Part shown: one piece after another, positions 13,101 to 25,074 of the stretch
Numbering within the stretch: position 1 is the stretch's first letter
Layout of the letters: the number at the start of each line of letters is the position of its first letter
Source: Rotaria socialis
Taxonomy: Eukaryota > Rotifera > Eurotatoria > Philodinida > Philodinidae
Length of the DNA stretch: 64,000 nucleotides
NCBI GenBank assembly: GCA_905331475.1
Contig: CAJNYU010001808.1
Span: 1-64,000 of the forward strand
Reading direction: 5' to 3'
The notes under the pieces: generated by a model
The model's input: only the letters and a program-made list of their open reading frames with translations
The model's database searches: none
Told to the model about the DNA's origin: nothing
Made by a program: the position numbers and the translations under genes

Positions 13101-16100
13101 ACAATAAAAACAACTCAAACTAATATCCTTATGAAGCATGTTGATAGTAAACACGAAATAGCTAAAAAGTTCTAGAGGAAAGCTTATATATATCCTAAGA
13201 GAACGATGAAGTGCGGAATTTCCGCTTTTTACTCTGTGCTTCCTGTTCATATAAACTACATTTGGAGGCAAATTATGACCGTTGCACAGAATTTCGAACT
13301 GAAATTTTTGCAGAAAATACATTTCGTAATTGTTTGAATATTGAAAAAGTTGTATGCGGACAGAAATATTCACTGATTGAAACATTGAATTTTCACTTTG
13401 ATTCGATATTTTCAATATATAAGTGGTAACCAATTATGTATTAGAAATTGAACATGTCAACAAAGGAAGCATTACTAAAATAGTTCTATCGGAAGCTTCT
13501 TGTAATTTCACTCTGATTTCAAATAATGGGTAGCAGTAGCTATAATAGTTGCTTCGGAAGAAAAATTTCTATATTAATTAGTTTTTATTTTTAGCTTCAC
13601 GTGATAAAACAATTAAACGATGGACTTTTCGTGGAATGCAATTACTTGATGTTATTGATACCATAATATCACCTATTCAACATATGATTATATCAGCAGA
13701 TGATACATTCATAATTGCTGCTTGCGATGATACATCAGTTCAAGTTAAATCGCTTGTAACAGGAAGTGCTATTCATAATCTCGAAGGTCATTCATCAGAA
13801 GTAAATGAAAATATTTAAAAAATTTTAATATTCACGTTTTGTTTCTTTATTTCAATCACAGGTGACAAGTCTTTCAGTATCACATGATTCAATGTGTTGC
13901 TATGTGGGTTGTAGTAATTCACATGTTTATGTTTATAATCTTCGTTCATGTCTTCTACTACGCATATTAACTCATCATACTTCATCTGTTCATGATCTTT
14001 ATGTATCAGTTGATGATTATTTTCTGTTCTCAGCAGCTGAAGTTCGTGTGAAGTCATCTTTCTTTCTTTCTTTCATATATATATATAGAATTAATTGATA
14101 TATGTTAGGATGCAATACATGTTTTGAATGTTAAACAACAATTTAATGGTTTTCCTGGTGATGGTTCATCATCATCATCGAATGCTATTACAGCATTGTC
14201 AATATCACGTGAAGGTGATGTAGCTATAGCTGGTAGTTCTGCTGGTGTTGTACGATTATTTAATTTAATTGATGGTGAATTTACTGAACAAATTGTTGAT
14301 CATCGTGCACCCGTTACACAAGTAGCACTTTCGCATTCATATTTATTTTCATTATCGGGCTCAAGAGATACAACTGTTAAAGTTTACGATAATGAAATGG
14401 GAGAAATTGTTGCTGAGTTTACTGTAAGACAATCTATTAGTTCAAAATTCTTGCGAAACAGGTAGTTTTTATTTTTTTTACATTAGGAACATTCTGCTCC
14501 CATATCACACTTACGTATATTGGAAGATAATCGAAAAATTTTATCTAGTGATGAGCAAAACTATATTAAAACATGGTGGGCAAATACAGGCGAATTAATT
14601 GATTCGGTAAAATAAAAATATGCAACTATGGATTCATTTTCATACATATCTTTAGTATAATGTACCATGTAAAATGCTTGCTGTTTCTCCTGATGGAAAA
14701 TATGTCGTATCTGGAAATGGAGATAATATGTAAATCTTATTTTATTCATAAGAATTGAAATGGTTTAAAATAAATTTTAGTTTAAAAATTTGGTCGTTAG
14801 ACAATGCACGAGTTGTTCGTTCAATCGATCATACCGAAGGAAAAATAACTTGTTTGGCATTTCGAGCTGATTCACAATATTTAATTACAGGTGGCGAAGA
14901 TTACAGTTGCAAATTATGGGAATTATCTTCGGGAAAATTAACACAAGTAGATGAAAGATAATAAAAATTAAAAAGTTTTTACTTGATTGTTTTTAAAGGT
15001 TCTCGTCGAACATGAACAATGTGTTACAGCTGTCGCAATAAGCGAAGATGGGAAACATGTTTTAACAGGTGACAAAAGCGGTCAAGCAATCATTTGGTCA
15101 TTTAAAGATGGTAAAATTCTATTTGAAAAACTATTTGAAATGAATGCGAATTACTTTTTAAGTTTTGTAATTTTTTCATCTCAAAAGAAGCAGAACTTCC
15201 CGTCTTTTTTGCTTCCATCTTTTTCTAAACTAAATTCATCGTATAATCATGAAAGTCATTCACAAAGTAGAATGATGAAAAAATTTGAGAAAATTGGCTT
15301 TTGAAAATTTTTTAAGGATATTTGTTATTGATTTTCTAGTAATCTAGTATAAAACTAAATTTACACATATGTAAATTATTTTAGGAGCTGCTGTGCATAA
15401 AGTGACGATACATAAAACTGTCATTGTTTCCGTCTCATTTGCTACCGATAGCAATATTGCTATTATTGGTAAAAACATATTTTTATTAACAGAGGTTATT
15501 TTTTAATAATTATTTGTATGTTTCAAGCTTCTCAAGATGGTCTTCTCTCTGCTTGGTCTACTGTTGCTGGTGCAAAGTTAGCTATATTTTATTTTAGCCA
15601 AAATCTAATTAAATTACTTGTTTCACAAAGTGGAGGTATCAGCAAATCAATAAAATTGTCTCATACGTTAAATTTTTCTTTTTGTCTCTAATAGCTCGTT
15701 ATGCAGCAATTGTGCAAAATACATCATGCCTTGCTATGCTCAGTCTCTTCAATATTTCATTTAGTGATGGCTCTAGAATGGCACAATGTCAAAGTCAAGG
15801 TATGTTATTATTCATATCATGAGAAAAATACATCGACAAGAAACTAGGTTTAGTGTCTCCTGAGATCATCGGCACGATGTTACCAGTAAAACCAAAGCCA
15901 TTACTTTATCCAAAAGATTCAACAATATTGGCTAATTCTCGAGAAAATTCGAAAATTGATCAATTTAGTGGTGATACAATACTTGTAAGTTTTGCTTCTT
16001 TTTTTGCGGCCATTTTCAATTATACTGCTCTTCCTCGCGAAATAATATAATTTTCTACTCAGCATGCGATCACGGAAAACAGTAGTGCTATTTAAATTTA

Positions 16101-17364
16101 TTGATTTGCATGTTCGATTGAGATGGACCAGAGAAAGTCTTCGTAGAACGTTTGCACATATGTGATACAGCATCATGTTCTACATTCATGGATTGATCTA
16201 AAGTAACAACAAGTGAAATAGAATTCTGTTTACTTCTATCTTACCTAGAAATTTGTAACATTCTATTAGACTTGAATGCATTTTATTACCAACTCTTTAA
16301 TACCATTGACAATAATTCTATAAGGTAATCCAACTGTTATATAATTATTCTGTATATAAATAAAAAACACTGATTGAAAGATTACGTCTATGAGACAAGC
16401 ATATCGATCCTGTGATACACAATTAGAATGTATTTTATTTGTTTCGGTATTATTTATTGGCGTATTAACATTAAAAAGAATATATGATGTTGATCATGTT
16501 TGTGAGTTTTATTCGTACACATCATTTATTGATAAATTGTATCGTCGAGAATTTGAAAACATTCTTCAATGAAGTTTTTTCTAATTGACCATCAATTGAA
16601 TCACCACCACAAGGGTGATTTGAAGGGTTCCAATAGAGATGATGTTGTTTTACATCTGATTTATTGTTACTCACAACAATATCAAGCATATATTAAATCA
16701 CAAGGTCCAATAGATAATTCCGAAGCTATGAAATCTTTCTTATTACCATCTCGAGTATTATTAGTTTTCTAAGAAAAATATTTTATGTGGGTTATCACTA
16801 TTCGAGACAACGTTCAAATCATTCTTTTTCAGGATTGCCATCATATGAAATAGTTAGTCCTACTACTACAAATAATAATAGTAGTCAAGTTGACATTGTT
16901 GAAAGATGTAGTTTATATTGTCTTGAATCGCAATATCTAACAGCACCATTGACATCATCACATAGTCTGCATGGAAAAAGCGATACTTTTTTAGGGCTTT
17001 ATTTTATCGTTCCGTTGAATACTATTTAATTCATTTTCTTAAAATGAATTATATTTTTCTTGAATTTTTTTTTCTTTTGTAGCCAGATCCAATGAGTAAA
17101 TCACAAAGTAAAGAATTTTTCAAGAAAAAACAACGTGGCCCCAATAAAAGAAATAGTACTACTGGTCTTAGCGTTAATATTGCTAATCCAGCAGTGAACA
17201 CTGCCCCGCTAAATAAAGGATATCATATACAAACATCTCGTGGTAGTGCAGCTGGTTTGGTCGCTAGTGGTGAAGATCCAGCTCTTGCTGTTATTAATCC
17301 ACATCCATCACCGACAATACATCATACAAAAGAAAAACGTACAAAAATCTGTTGTTTATTGTGA
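10182..17364 (+). CDS. NWD-type WD40 repeat protein, NACHT part not found; C-terminal CCLL box
   Basis: At least 19 exons join in frame: 10182-10803, 10862-11063, 11603-11709, 11769-12002, 12055-12312, 12371-12494, 12572-12759, 13595-13800, 13862-14047, 14109-14423, 14487-14606, 14656-14729, 14781-14946, 14999-15110, 15385-15468, 15528-15569, 15695-15799, 15848-15984 and 17083-17364, about 1187 codons. The first exons resemble the winged-helix/helical region after the NACHT domain of NWD1/NWD2, starting VYVILSVSRS. From about residue 475 there are ten or more WD40 blades, with signatures such as TASIDRTIKLF, SGSRDTTVKVYD and GGEDYSCKLW. The first exon opens at a splice acceptor with no ATG and no NACHT P-loop upstream, so the 5' end is missing, lost or unrecognised. 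The tail has basic clusters and ends KRTKICCLL, a likely prenylation box. Most introns are 50-66 bp. The last, 1.1 kb, holds a GPCR remnant. NWD proteins are STAND-type NTPase scaffolds; without the P-loop this one could act only as a WD scaffold. Confidence 0.8.
16375..17028 (+). pseudogene. GPCR remnant nested in the last intron of the WD40 gene
   Basis: This is the 3' part only of a receptor paralogous to the intact one at 22146-23693. Matching pieces in order are a start like MRQ..R before TM6 with RETQLAYILF-like residues, a TM7-end LYRREF, the tail block beginning with DSN-like residues and HLIYCYSQQ, then YSRQRSNHSFS and YCLESQYLTAPLTSS. The pieces lie in at least two frames, with stops after 16570 and 16770. 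TM1-TM5 are absent. It is in the same orientation as the host gene. It matches copy 2 all the way to the splice acceptor of the host's last exon, so it derives from the tandem duplication. Confidence 0.85.
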
Positions 17365-19258
17365 AAAATTCTTCAAATTTCGTCTTCTTATCGTTTCCAT
17401 ACAAATAAGTTTTCAGTTTTCAATGCTATCATATTGGTACAATATGTCATTGGGAATTTTATTCGATAAACAAATCATTTCGAGAAAATTATGTTATGAA
17501 TGAGAGATTCATTTATAAGATAATGAGCAAATCTGATTCCTTTTCATGTCATTAATAAATAAAATACTGTTATTTTAGACTGTATGCTTTTTTCGTAACA
17601 ATATTTGTAATATTAAATAATTGCTCATCAGTTTTGTTCTATTTCTTGATCCGATTACATTTATAACCTTCTTTTTCATGATGAGGGATACTTTGCTGCG
17701 GACATTTTCTAGAATTCTCGAGAGCTGGTTGGAACTCGAGAATGCAACAGCCTAGCATCTATTTTTAAGATCCGAAAGTTCAAAAATGAATAAAAATTTC
17801 GAACTTTTCAGCTGAAAAATGCAAATTTCTCAAGCTCTTGCACATTTCTACGCTTTGGTTTAATTGAGATTTTTCTAGAAACTAGCGAACATATTTATAT
17901 TGATTGATGAGTAATCCACCATGCATAAACACAGTAAAATATTGCACGTTGTTCTTCTAGATTGAAAGAAAAAGACACGGAAAATTTTATTTTACACAAA
18001 CTATATGAAAAATTTTAAAAGTAGAAATAAATATAATCAAAGTAATCGAAACTGAGCTGCGAATAAACCACTTGTTTTTTGGTTTGCATTAGCCTACGCT
18101 GACCAGACAATTAAAACTACTTGGCCTGAGTTCTGGACAGTTGAGAGAACAGAATATATTCATTACATATATTACTAGATTTAATGATACAATTTTACAG
18201 TATGCATCACTATTTTTTTCTTATTTTGTCACGCTTATATCGATCATATATTTAGTTCTGCTCAAATACGATAATGAAACAGCTAAGTATCAAACTGAAT
18301 AGAAATTAGAAGCAAAAATAGAGTACTAGGCGATGAATAAAATCTGGTCTATAAAATGGATTATGCTTTCATAGCAGCTCTACCTTCAACAACGCTCTCC
18401 CATAACGTTGAAAAATTCACATTGTCAAAAAAAAAAAATTATAGCAATCGACAAACAGTTAACATCAAAAGCACAGGTGAAAAATATTTGCTGCTGGTCT
18501 TCGCTTGCTCAAATGATATCGAAATAGAGATGAAGTGCATCTATGATTCATCTGAATTCCTATTTTATATTCATTTCCTAAAAACTCAAAAACAAAAGTG
18601 AGATAAAAACCGTCTATGAAAATAAAATGTAACATTAGCAAGACCCGTTAAGTACTGAGTGAATATTTCTACAGTCTCTTCAATTGTCAATATGACATAC
18701 ATAGTTAGTGCTGGAGTTTGACTAGATACAGCTGCCAAAATCCTACAAAAACCAATAAAATTAATGTCCTTAGTTTTTGAATTAAATATGTTAAATTTTT
18801 TAAGTCTCCTTTCAATTGAGATCGTGAAATAATGATAAATGTAGTGAGACAAGAAGCCATGCAAAATTAATTCAAACTTATAATGATTTTCTTTTAATTG
18901 ATCATTGTCATGCAAACATATTTTACTATTACAGCTATTTCCGTTTATTGAAAGAATTTTTAACAAATATAATATTTATAATAGAGAAAAGCATCGGTGA
19001 AAAGTTTCTGTCCGAACACACGGCTTATCTGCATTAAGACTCTTCAGTTTAACGCATTTGAGACGTGTTGCATCATTGGTAAAATTGTTTTTTACCATTA
19101 CGAGTGATTTTTATTCTATATCGAGAGTTAACAAACAAGATAGATGTGTTTTTGTTGACGAGACAAAGTTCAACATAATCCACATGTGCATTAGCCAGCT
19201 GAAGAAATATAAGATGAGAAAATGAAATCAGTGTAGACAAATGTTGTTAATTTTTTTG
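17365..19258. other. spacer between the duplicated loci
   Basis: I see no supported gene. A perfect 9-bp hairpin (ATTCTCGAG ... CTCGAGAAT, 17714-17743) follows a GCGGACATTTT motif that also occurs at the window start. A 126-codon open frame on the minus strand (18586-18966) has no ATG start and no recognisable family. Confidence 0.4.
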
Positions 19259-19620
19259 TGTCCAGATGAATGAATCCGACAGTGAATCTTATCGGATCTC
19301 ATGGGATCTGACAAGCCGACAAAATCCGATCAGATTTCTGGTCACGGACCTACTACAGAATCCGACGGAAAAAATAATTTTCTTAATCAACAATGAATAA
19401 GCATCTGGTGTCAACAGAACACATGGGTCGAATATTTATGTTGGATTCCGTAAAATTCCGACACTGGAGCCTATCGGATTCCAACACTAGAGTTCCGATT
19501 GACAGTCCCACACCCGTATACCGATAGGATTTCGTCTGTTTAATGAAATCCATGCTATATCAGATAAGATTCCGACACGAATCCGATAGAATCCTACTAT
19601 CGGAATCATTCTCCTGGGCA
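19259..19620. mobile_element. MITE-like element with ~40 bp inverted ends and TCCGAY motifs
   Basis: The left end after TCCAGATGAATGAATCCGAC matches the reverse complement of the right end, CCCAGGAGAATGATTCCGA, and similarity continues for about 40 bp. The interior is full of TCGGAT/ATCCGA words. A related fragment lies near 29545-29625. No coding capacity. It ends right where the duplicated WD40 remnant begins. Confidence 0.55.
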
Positions 19621-19639
19621 GACGACAAAATTTGTTCGA

Positions 19640-20397
19640 AACTTATAACTTAAAATAGAATTAAATAGAATATTTGAAAAGAATGCAAATATATTTTTAA
19701 GGTTTCCAATTTTTGATTCAATAATATTATCAACAAAATTATTCCATAGCAAAGAAAAAGAATTTCCCTTCGTTTTTGCTTCCATCTTTTTTTAAACTAA
19801 ATTCATCGTATAATCATGAAAGTCATCCACAAAGTAGAATGATGGAAAATAAAAAATTTTATAATTGGTTTTTGAAAATTTTGCAAGAACCTTCATTCTT
19901 ATCTATCCAGTGATCTAGCAAATTTTGATTTATATCTAAATTATTTATAAGAGCTGTTGTGTATGAAGTGACGAAGCATAAAACTGTCATTGCTTCCGTC
20001 TCATTTGCTACCGATAGCAATATTGCTATTATTGGTAAAAACATATTTTAATTAACAGAAATTGTTTTTTAATAATTGTTTGTATGTTTCAACCTTCTCA
20101 AGATGGTCTTCTTTCTGCTTGGTCTACTGTTGCTGGTGCACAGTTAGCTAAATTTTTCATTGTAGTCAAAATCTAATTAAAGTGCTTACCTCAAAAAATG
20201 GATATATGTAAAAACTAAATAATCTTGTTGTTTCAATATACTTGTTCATTACAGCACATAGTTTTCTGAGACCCTCAGTACGATGTGACCAGTCAAATCA
20301 AAACACGTTTATTTTATCCAAAAGATTCAATAATATTGGCTAATTGTCGAAAAAGTTCAAAAATTGATCAAGCTACTCGCAAGGTGATATTTGTAAG
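19640..20397 (+). pseudogene. decayed copy of WD40 gene 3' exons
   Basis: This segment aligns with 15120-15984 of the WD40 gene. Exons matching 15385-15468 (here about 19952-20034), 15528-15569 (about 20094-20135) and 15848-15984 (about 20265-20397) are recognisable. The exon equivalent to 15695-15799 is deleted. The acceptor of the second remnant exon has changed from AG to AC at 20092-20093. The last remnant exon carries indels and an in-frame TGA. It is therefore not functional as a host gene copy. Confidence 0.85.
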
Positions 20398-22145
20398 TTG
20401 TGCTTTAGTTTTGCATTAATTTTCAATTCTATACGCTTTTCTAATGAAATCAAATAAATCTTTTCTCAGCATGGAATTATGAAGCAACATGTGCGTTATT
20501 TAAAACGATTCTTTTACATATGTAATATTTACATGTTGAGAATCACAATGATGTAGCCTATTATTTGTTCTTTTTTCAAATGCATTCTGAGAGTTGGAGT
20601 CTTCTATGGAGACGACTGTCTTTTTCCATAAAACTCACAATATTTATCCTTGATGAAAAATATTCCTATCACACTCTGAAGATTTTTCGTACTATTACTT
20701 ATTATGCTAGATGGCATGACCTATAAATTAACAATAGCATTATAAACAGAAATACAACTAATATTATCCCACAAAAAAACAAAAAAAAAATTCTGATTCT
20801 CAAGAAAAACGAGAGAGAAAGAGAGCAGAGAAATTTTTCATAGAACACTGGCACATATACGATACAACATTATCTTCAACAATAATCGGTTGATACAAAG
20901 CAAGAAGAGAGAAAAAACTATACAATAAGTCGTACAACTATCATTGATTAAGTCGCGCCAAAAAAGAATATATGGGTTAGCGACGAAACAATAAAGAAAC
21001 AAAAAATGACGTCATTGACAATGACAACATAACTTAAACTATATACGTATATATATATATATATGTATATAGATATAAAGGATGACAAGAGGCGTGTTCA
21101 TATACTCGGATATGTGTATATTTGTGTTGACTTATTATTACTAAGCAATTAAGTAAAACATGACGGCAACAATGTCTTGCTTTTTTGATGCAGATCTGCG
21201 TTTTTCGATGTTTTTCTTTCCGATTCATGTGCTCGTATGTTTGACGAGAAAAACAATATTTTTCTGTGCTGCACAGATAATCTTCATCGATTATTCACAT
21301 AGGTGTTTTTTCTGCATATATGCATGTATTTTACAGCAATTATTTTCTCTCTTATTCGCACTAACTCGAATACTTACTCATCTCCATTCTTTATCCAAAA
21401 AAAGCAAATAGTAAGACTTTTAGATAAAACTCTAAATCCTCGATACATGTTAGTTTTCTTTGCTGCAAGAAATGTGTCTCGCAATAGAATACCATTGTGC
21501 AAGATAAGCAACTCTGTTGGCACCACTAGACACTCATCTATGACTATCTCATGTGCTTGTCATTTGTAGAAATACACAGTGTTAAGTTATTGTTTTTTTT
21601 TGTCATGTTTTGTACCTTGACTACGAAAACATTATCTATAGTAGAAATTCTAGTAAACCTGGAAAATTTCAACTTTCAGCTTCATTAAACTTATCTTTGT
21701 TAGATGAATCTTAAAGAAATCTATAGTTTCAAAACAGATGTACCCATTGAAAGTCTTTCTAACATATTCTGTATTCTGAATGAGAAAATTTTTACAGCCA
21801 TTGTCACAGCGGACTCTGTTATGATAAGATAATGCTGTCCATCTCTTGTTACTTCTCATGTCTGTTTCTTTCCTCTGAATAGTTTTCACTCAGCCTATAT
21901 ACTGACTTAGACGATGGACACTCTTGTGTACGATGAAACAGAAGTCCTTCAATCTCTTTATTAACCCATTTGTAAAAACGACAGTCAAGAGAACAATTAC
22001 AACAATAAGATATTAGATAGTAATCTATATACATAGCTATATGCATGTAATCTTGACTCAATTTAATGTTTTAATATATCTGTATTGATAAAAAGAAAAA
22101 AGAAACTTGCATATGTAGATAAGATCAGATATAAAAATCATTATA
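20398..22145. other. spacer with TA microsatellite
   Basis: I see no supported gene. A TA-rich microsatellite lies at about 21041-21068. In the reconstructed ancestral locus this would be intron sequence and promoter upstream of the nested GPCR. Confidence 0.4.
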
Positions 22146-23693
22146 ATGAATATTGAAAATTTCGAATATTATACTTTGTACTCCATCTTACCGCTTCAAT
22201 CGTCCGACAGTACTGTGATTAAATTCGTCGTTCGTTTCCATCGTATTTATCCATGGGTATTACTCCCATTTGGTTTTATTGGTTCTCTTTTAACAATATT
22301 AATATTTACAAGAAAAAAATTTCAAAGATTTGGCTGCTCAATATTATTTGTTGCAGAAAGTTTTATGGTAAATATTGTTTTATTCTTCCTTTTTTCTTTA
22401 TCTCAAAATAAAAACTTATTCAGTTTTTTTTAGGATTTGTTATTAATTACAATAAATTGTATTCATCTTATTATACTTTATACATTTAAATCTTTTTTTT
22501 TTCAACGCTATTTGTACTTATTTCGAATCTATAAATTTTTAACCAATTACTGTTCTCATTGTGCGGTTTGGATTTTATGTGTCATATCTCTTGAACGAGC
22601 TGCTGTCACACGAAGTTTGGTTTGGAATCAAAATGTTTTCAATCATAAACATTCATATTGCATATTAATTATAATCTATACAGTATTATTTTTCTTCAAT
22701 CTACATTATTTAATATTTTATGGTCCTGAACAAAGACAATCTTGTCGATTTAACAATAATCAAACAGAAAAAAGATTATTGGCCATGTGCAAATCGCATG
22801 TAATTAGATCTTCAACTGGTGTATATGATGATTTTTTAAAATTTTATTTTACTTGGATGGATTTTATAATAAATTCTTTAATACCATTTATGATAATTCT
22901 ATTAGCTAATGCAACTGTTATGTACTCTGTATGTAAACAAAAAACATCAATGAGACAGTTAGGTGTACGGCAAACACGTTCAGCACGTGAAACACAATTA
23001 GCATATATCTTATTTGCTTCAACGTTACTTTTTGTTTTATTAACATTTCCATTACGAGTTTTTTCCCTGATTGAACCTCGCCTGCATTATGAAAAAGAAT
23101 ATTTAATTCTATTAGATGGTATCATGAGATTTCTATTATATCTTGATCACGGCTGTGGATTTTATTTGTATACATTTACTGGCGAATTATTTCGCCGTGA
23201 ATTTAAAAAATTTTCAAATGACTTTTTATATCTGATTTTTCGACGACATTTTTTTAATTGGTCATCCATTGAATCACGACGTCAGAGTGATTCAAATGGT
23301 GGTGCTGTTATTGTGCATATAATTTATTCGCATTCGCAACAGCCACAACAACATGGCCAAAGTATATTACAAGACTCAACAAACAATTGTGGACCGATCA
23401 AATTATCTTTGCAGGAATTAGAACTAAAGAAGACTTTTTATGGGCAAGCATTTCATCCACATTGCACCTATGCAAGACAGCGTTCGAACCGCTCTTTTTC
23501 AACATCATCATCACAGGAAACAGTTAGTCCTAATACAGGACAACAAAATTTACTTAGTATTACGACTGATGAGAATAATCATATGGGTGTTTTTAAACGG
23601 CATAGCTCATATTGTCTTGAATCACATTATCCACACCTAATTGTACCATTGACATCATCAAATAATCTACATCGAAAAAGCGATATATTTTAG
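22146..23693 (+). CDS. intact rhodopsin-like GPCR (FMRFamide-receptor-like), nested-gene origin
   Basis: Two exons, 22146-22367 and 22434-23693, joined by a 66-bp GT-AG intron, code 493 aa. Seven hydrophobic segments are seen. TM1 is around VLLPFGFIGSLLTILIF. TM3 ends in ISLERAAVTR, an E-R-A variant of DRY. TM6 is YILFASTLLFVLLTFPLRVF. TM7 ends CGFYLYTFTGELFRREF, without a canonical NPxxY. The long polar tail (about 150 residues) has His/Gln-rich and Ser-rich segments and could be phosphorylated. The protein is a plasma-membrane receptor, probably peptide- or amine-sensing; the ligand cannot be inferred. It is flanked by remnants of the WD40 host gene on both sides. The ATG at 22146 is the first in frame. 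Confidence 0.88.
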
Positions 23694-23792
23694 TTTTTTT
23701 ATTTTTATTGTTCCGATAGATACTATTTAATTAATTTTAAGAAAATCAAGTATATCATTGTTGAATTTTCTTTATTTTTTTCTCTTTTGTAG

Positions 23793-23920
23793 CCAGATCT
23801 AATGTGTAAATCACGAAGTAAAGAATGTTTCAAGAAAAAACAACATGACCCAATTACAAAAATAGTACTACTCCTCTCACTGTTAATATCGCTAGTCCAG
23901 CAGTAGTTATCCACGAGGTC
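23793..23920 (+). pseudogene. remnant of the WD40 gene last exon (copy 2)
   Basis: It matches the start of 17083-17364, including the upstream TTTTGTAG acceptor and the peptide start PDxM.KS.SKE. Base losses shift the frame within about 70 bp and a stop follows at about 23909-23911. The CCLL tail is gone. It shows that the intact GPCR sits where the host's last intron used to be. Confidence 0.85.
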
Positions 23921-23934
23921 GCATTTTTATGTAC

Positions 23935-24480
23935 TCAAAAAAAGAAAGAGTACACTATAGAATCGGTCAGTGTGTCCGTCCATCCGTCCGTTTATTCGAT
24001 AGCTCTTTGCAATTACCTTCGATTGAGCTGAAATTTTGTGCACAGAATTGTCTCATCAATATCTAGGTCGAGTTCGAAGATGATAAGGATCCGTCAAGAA
24101 ATGGTTGTATTATCGAAAAAATTGTCATTTTTGATCAGACCATCCCTGAGGGGGAGTACAGGGATTTTTCAAGACAAAAATTTTCTCAGAATTATCCACA
24201 ACATATATAAATCGACTCAGTTTTTAACGCTGATTCTAAATTTGATATTAGTTTTGAACTAAATCGTAGCTTTCTAACGAAACATCGCCTGAAAAACGTC
24301 TCAAAATGCACAAAAACTGCATCCAGAAATCAAATTGCCTAGTTTCTCATGATAGCTTTGGCGTTCAGACATTCTAGAATGACCCATATGTCCCATGCAC
24401 TTTTTGCAGTACACATAACTCTCGGATAAAATCCAAAGTTTCCACATTTATTTGCTTCTGAGACATGGCCCTCATTCGNT
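23935..24480. repeat. probable dispersed repeat with GTCCGTCC-rich segment
   Basis: It begins with CACTATAGAATCGGTCAG and a run of GTCCGTCCATCCGTCCGTTT, then AATTACCTTCGATTGAGCTG. Such composition is typical of dispersed repeats rather than genes. An N lies at 24479. No second copy is visible in this window, so the repeat call is inference. Confidence 0.35.
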
Positions 24481-25074
24481 CTTTCTTTAGTTTTTGCTCG
24501 AAATAACTAATATTATGAGTAAGAAAGTTTTGACAAGAAATGAGCTTGAAAAATTAATTCAAGATAATAATCCATCAATACAATTTGTTGAGAAGAATAA
24601 AAGATCAAAGTCAAGCAAATGATAGCGTATTTTTTGTTATTTTTGTCAATTGCTGCTAGGGATGTACCTATGTGGGAGTGAGAAGCAAAAGAATCTGGAT
24701 TTCCCAGCTTTGAAATGTAGGAATGAGTACTATTTTCCACAAATTGTGGTTTCCTGAATCATTTCCTAAATCAAATCCACATTTATGGAAAATGAGACGA
24801 TACGATTTTTTGGGTCACCAAATAGGGATTTTTTATTTGAGAAGTTTTATGTCACGATTGTTCATTCGGGAATTTTTATATAGGAATCATCGTGACCAGT
24901 ATCCTCTCCTTATTGATATAATGCTTTTCATATATGTTTTATTCCTTACTGAAACGAACTGGAGCATACAATCACCTATTTTAGAGTGATAATTTCAAAT
25001 ATAAAATACTACTCATAATACATCCAAACCGAAATATTAACCGTAAAAGCACCTGTTAGGACGACTCAGGTAGC

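Noticed and set aside
13077..13433. 118-codon antisense frame and a 72-codon sense frame inside a WD40 intron
   Set aside because: Both lie within an 835-bp intron that is defined by good splice sites and phase. Neither has family features.
18586..18966. 126-codon open frame on the minus strand
   Set aside because: It lacks an ATG start, has no recognisable motif or splice context, and is of a length that could arise by chance in DNA this AT-rich.
24655..24675. TAGGGATGTACC considered as a hAT end for the 24.7-26.3 kb element
   Set aside because: The inverted arms and the flanking duplication place the left end at 24718 instead.
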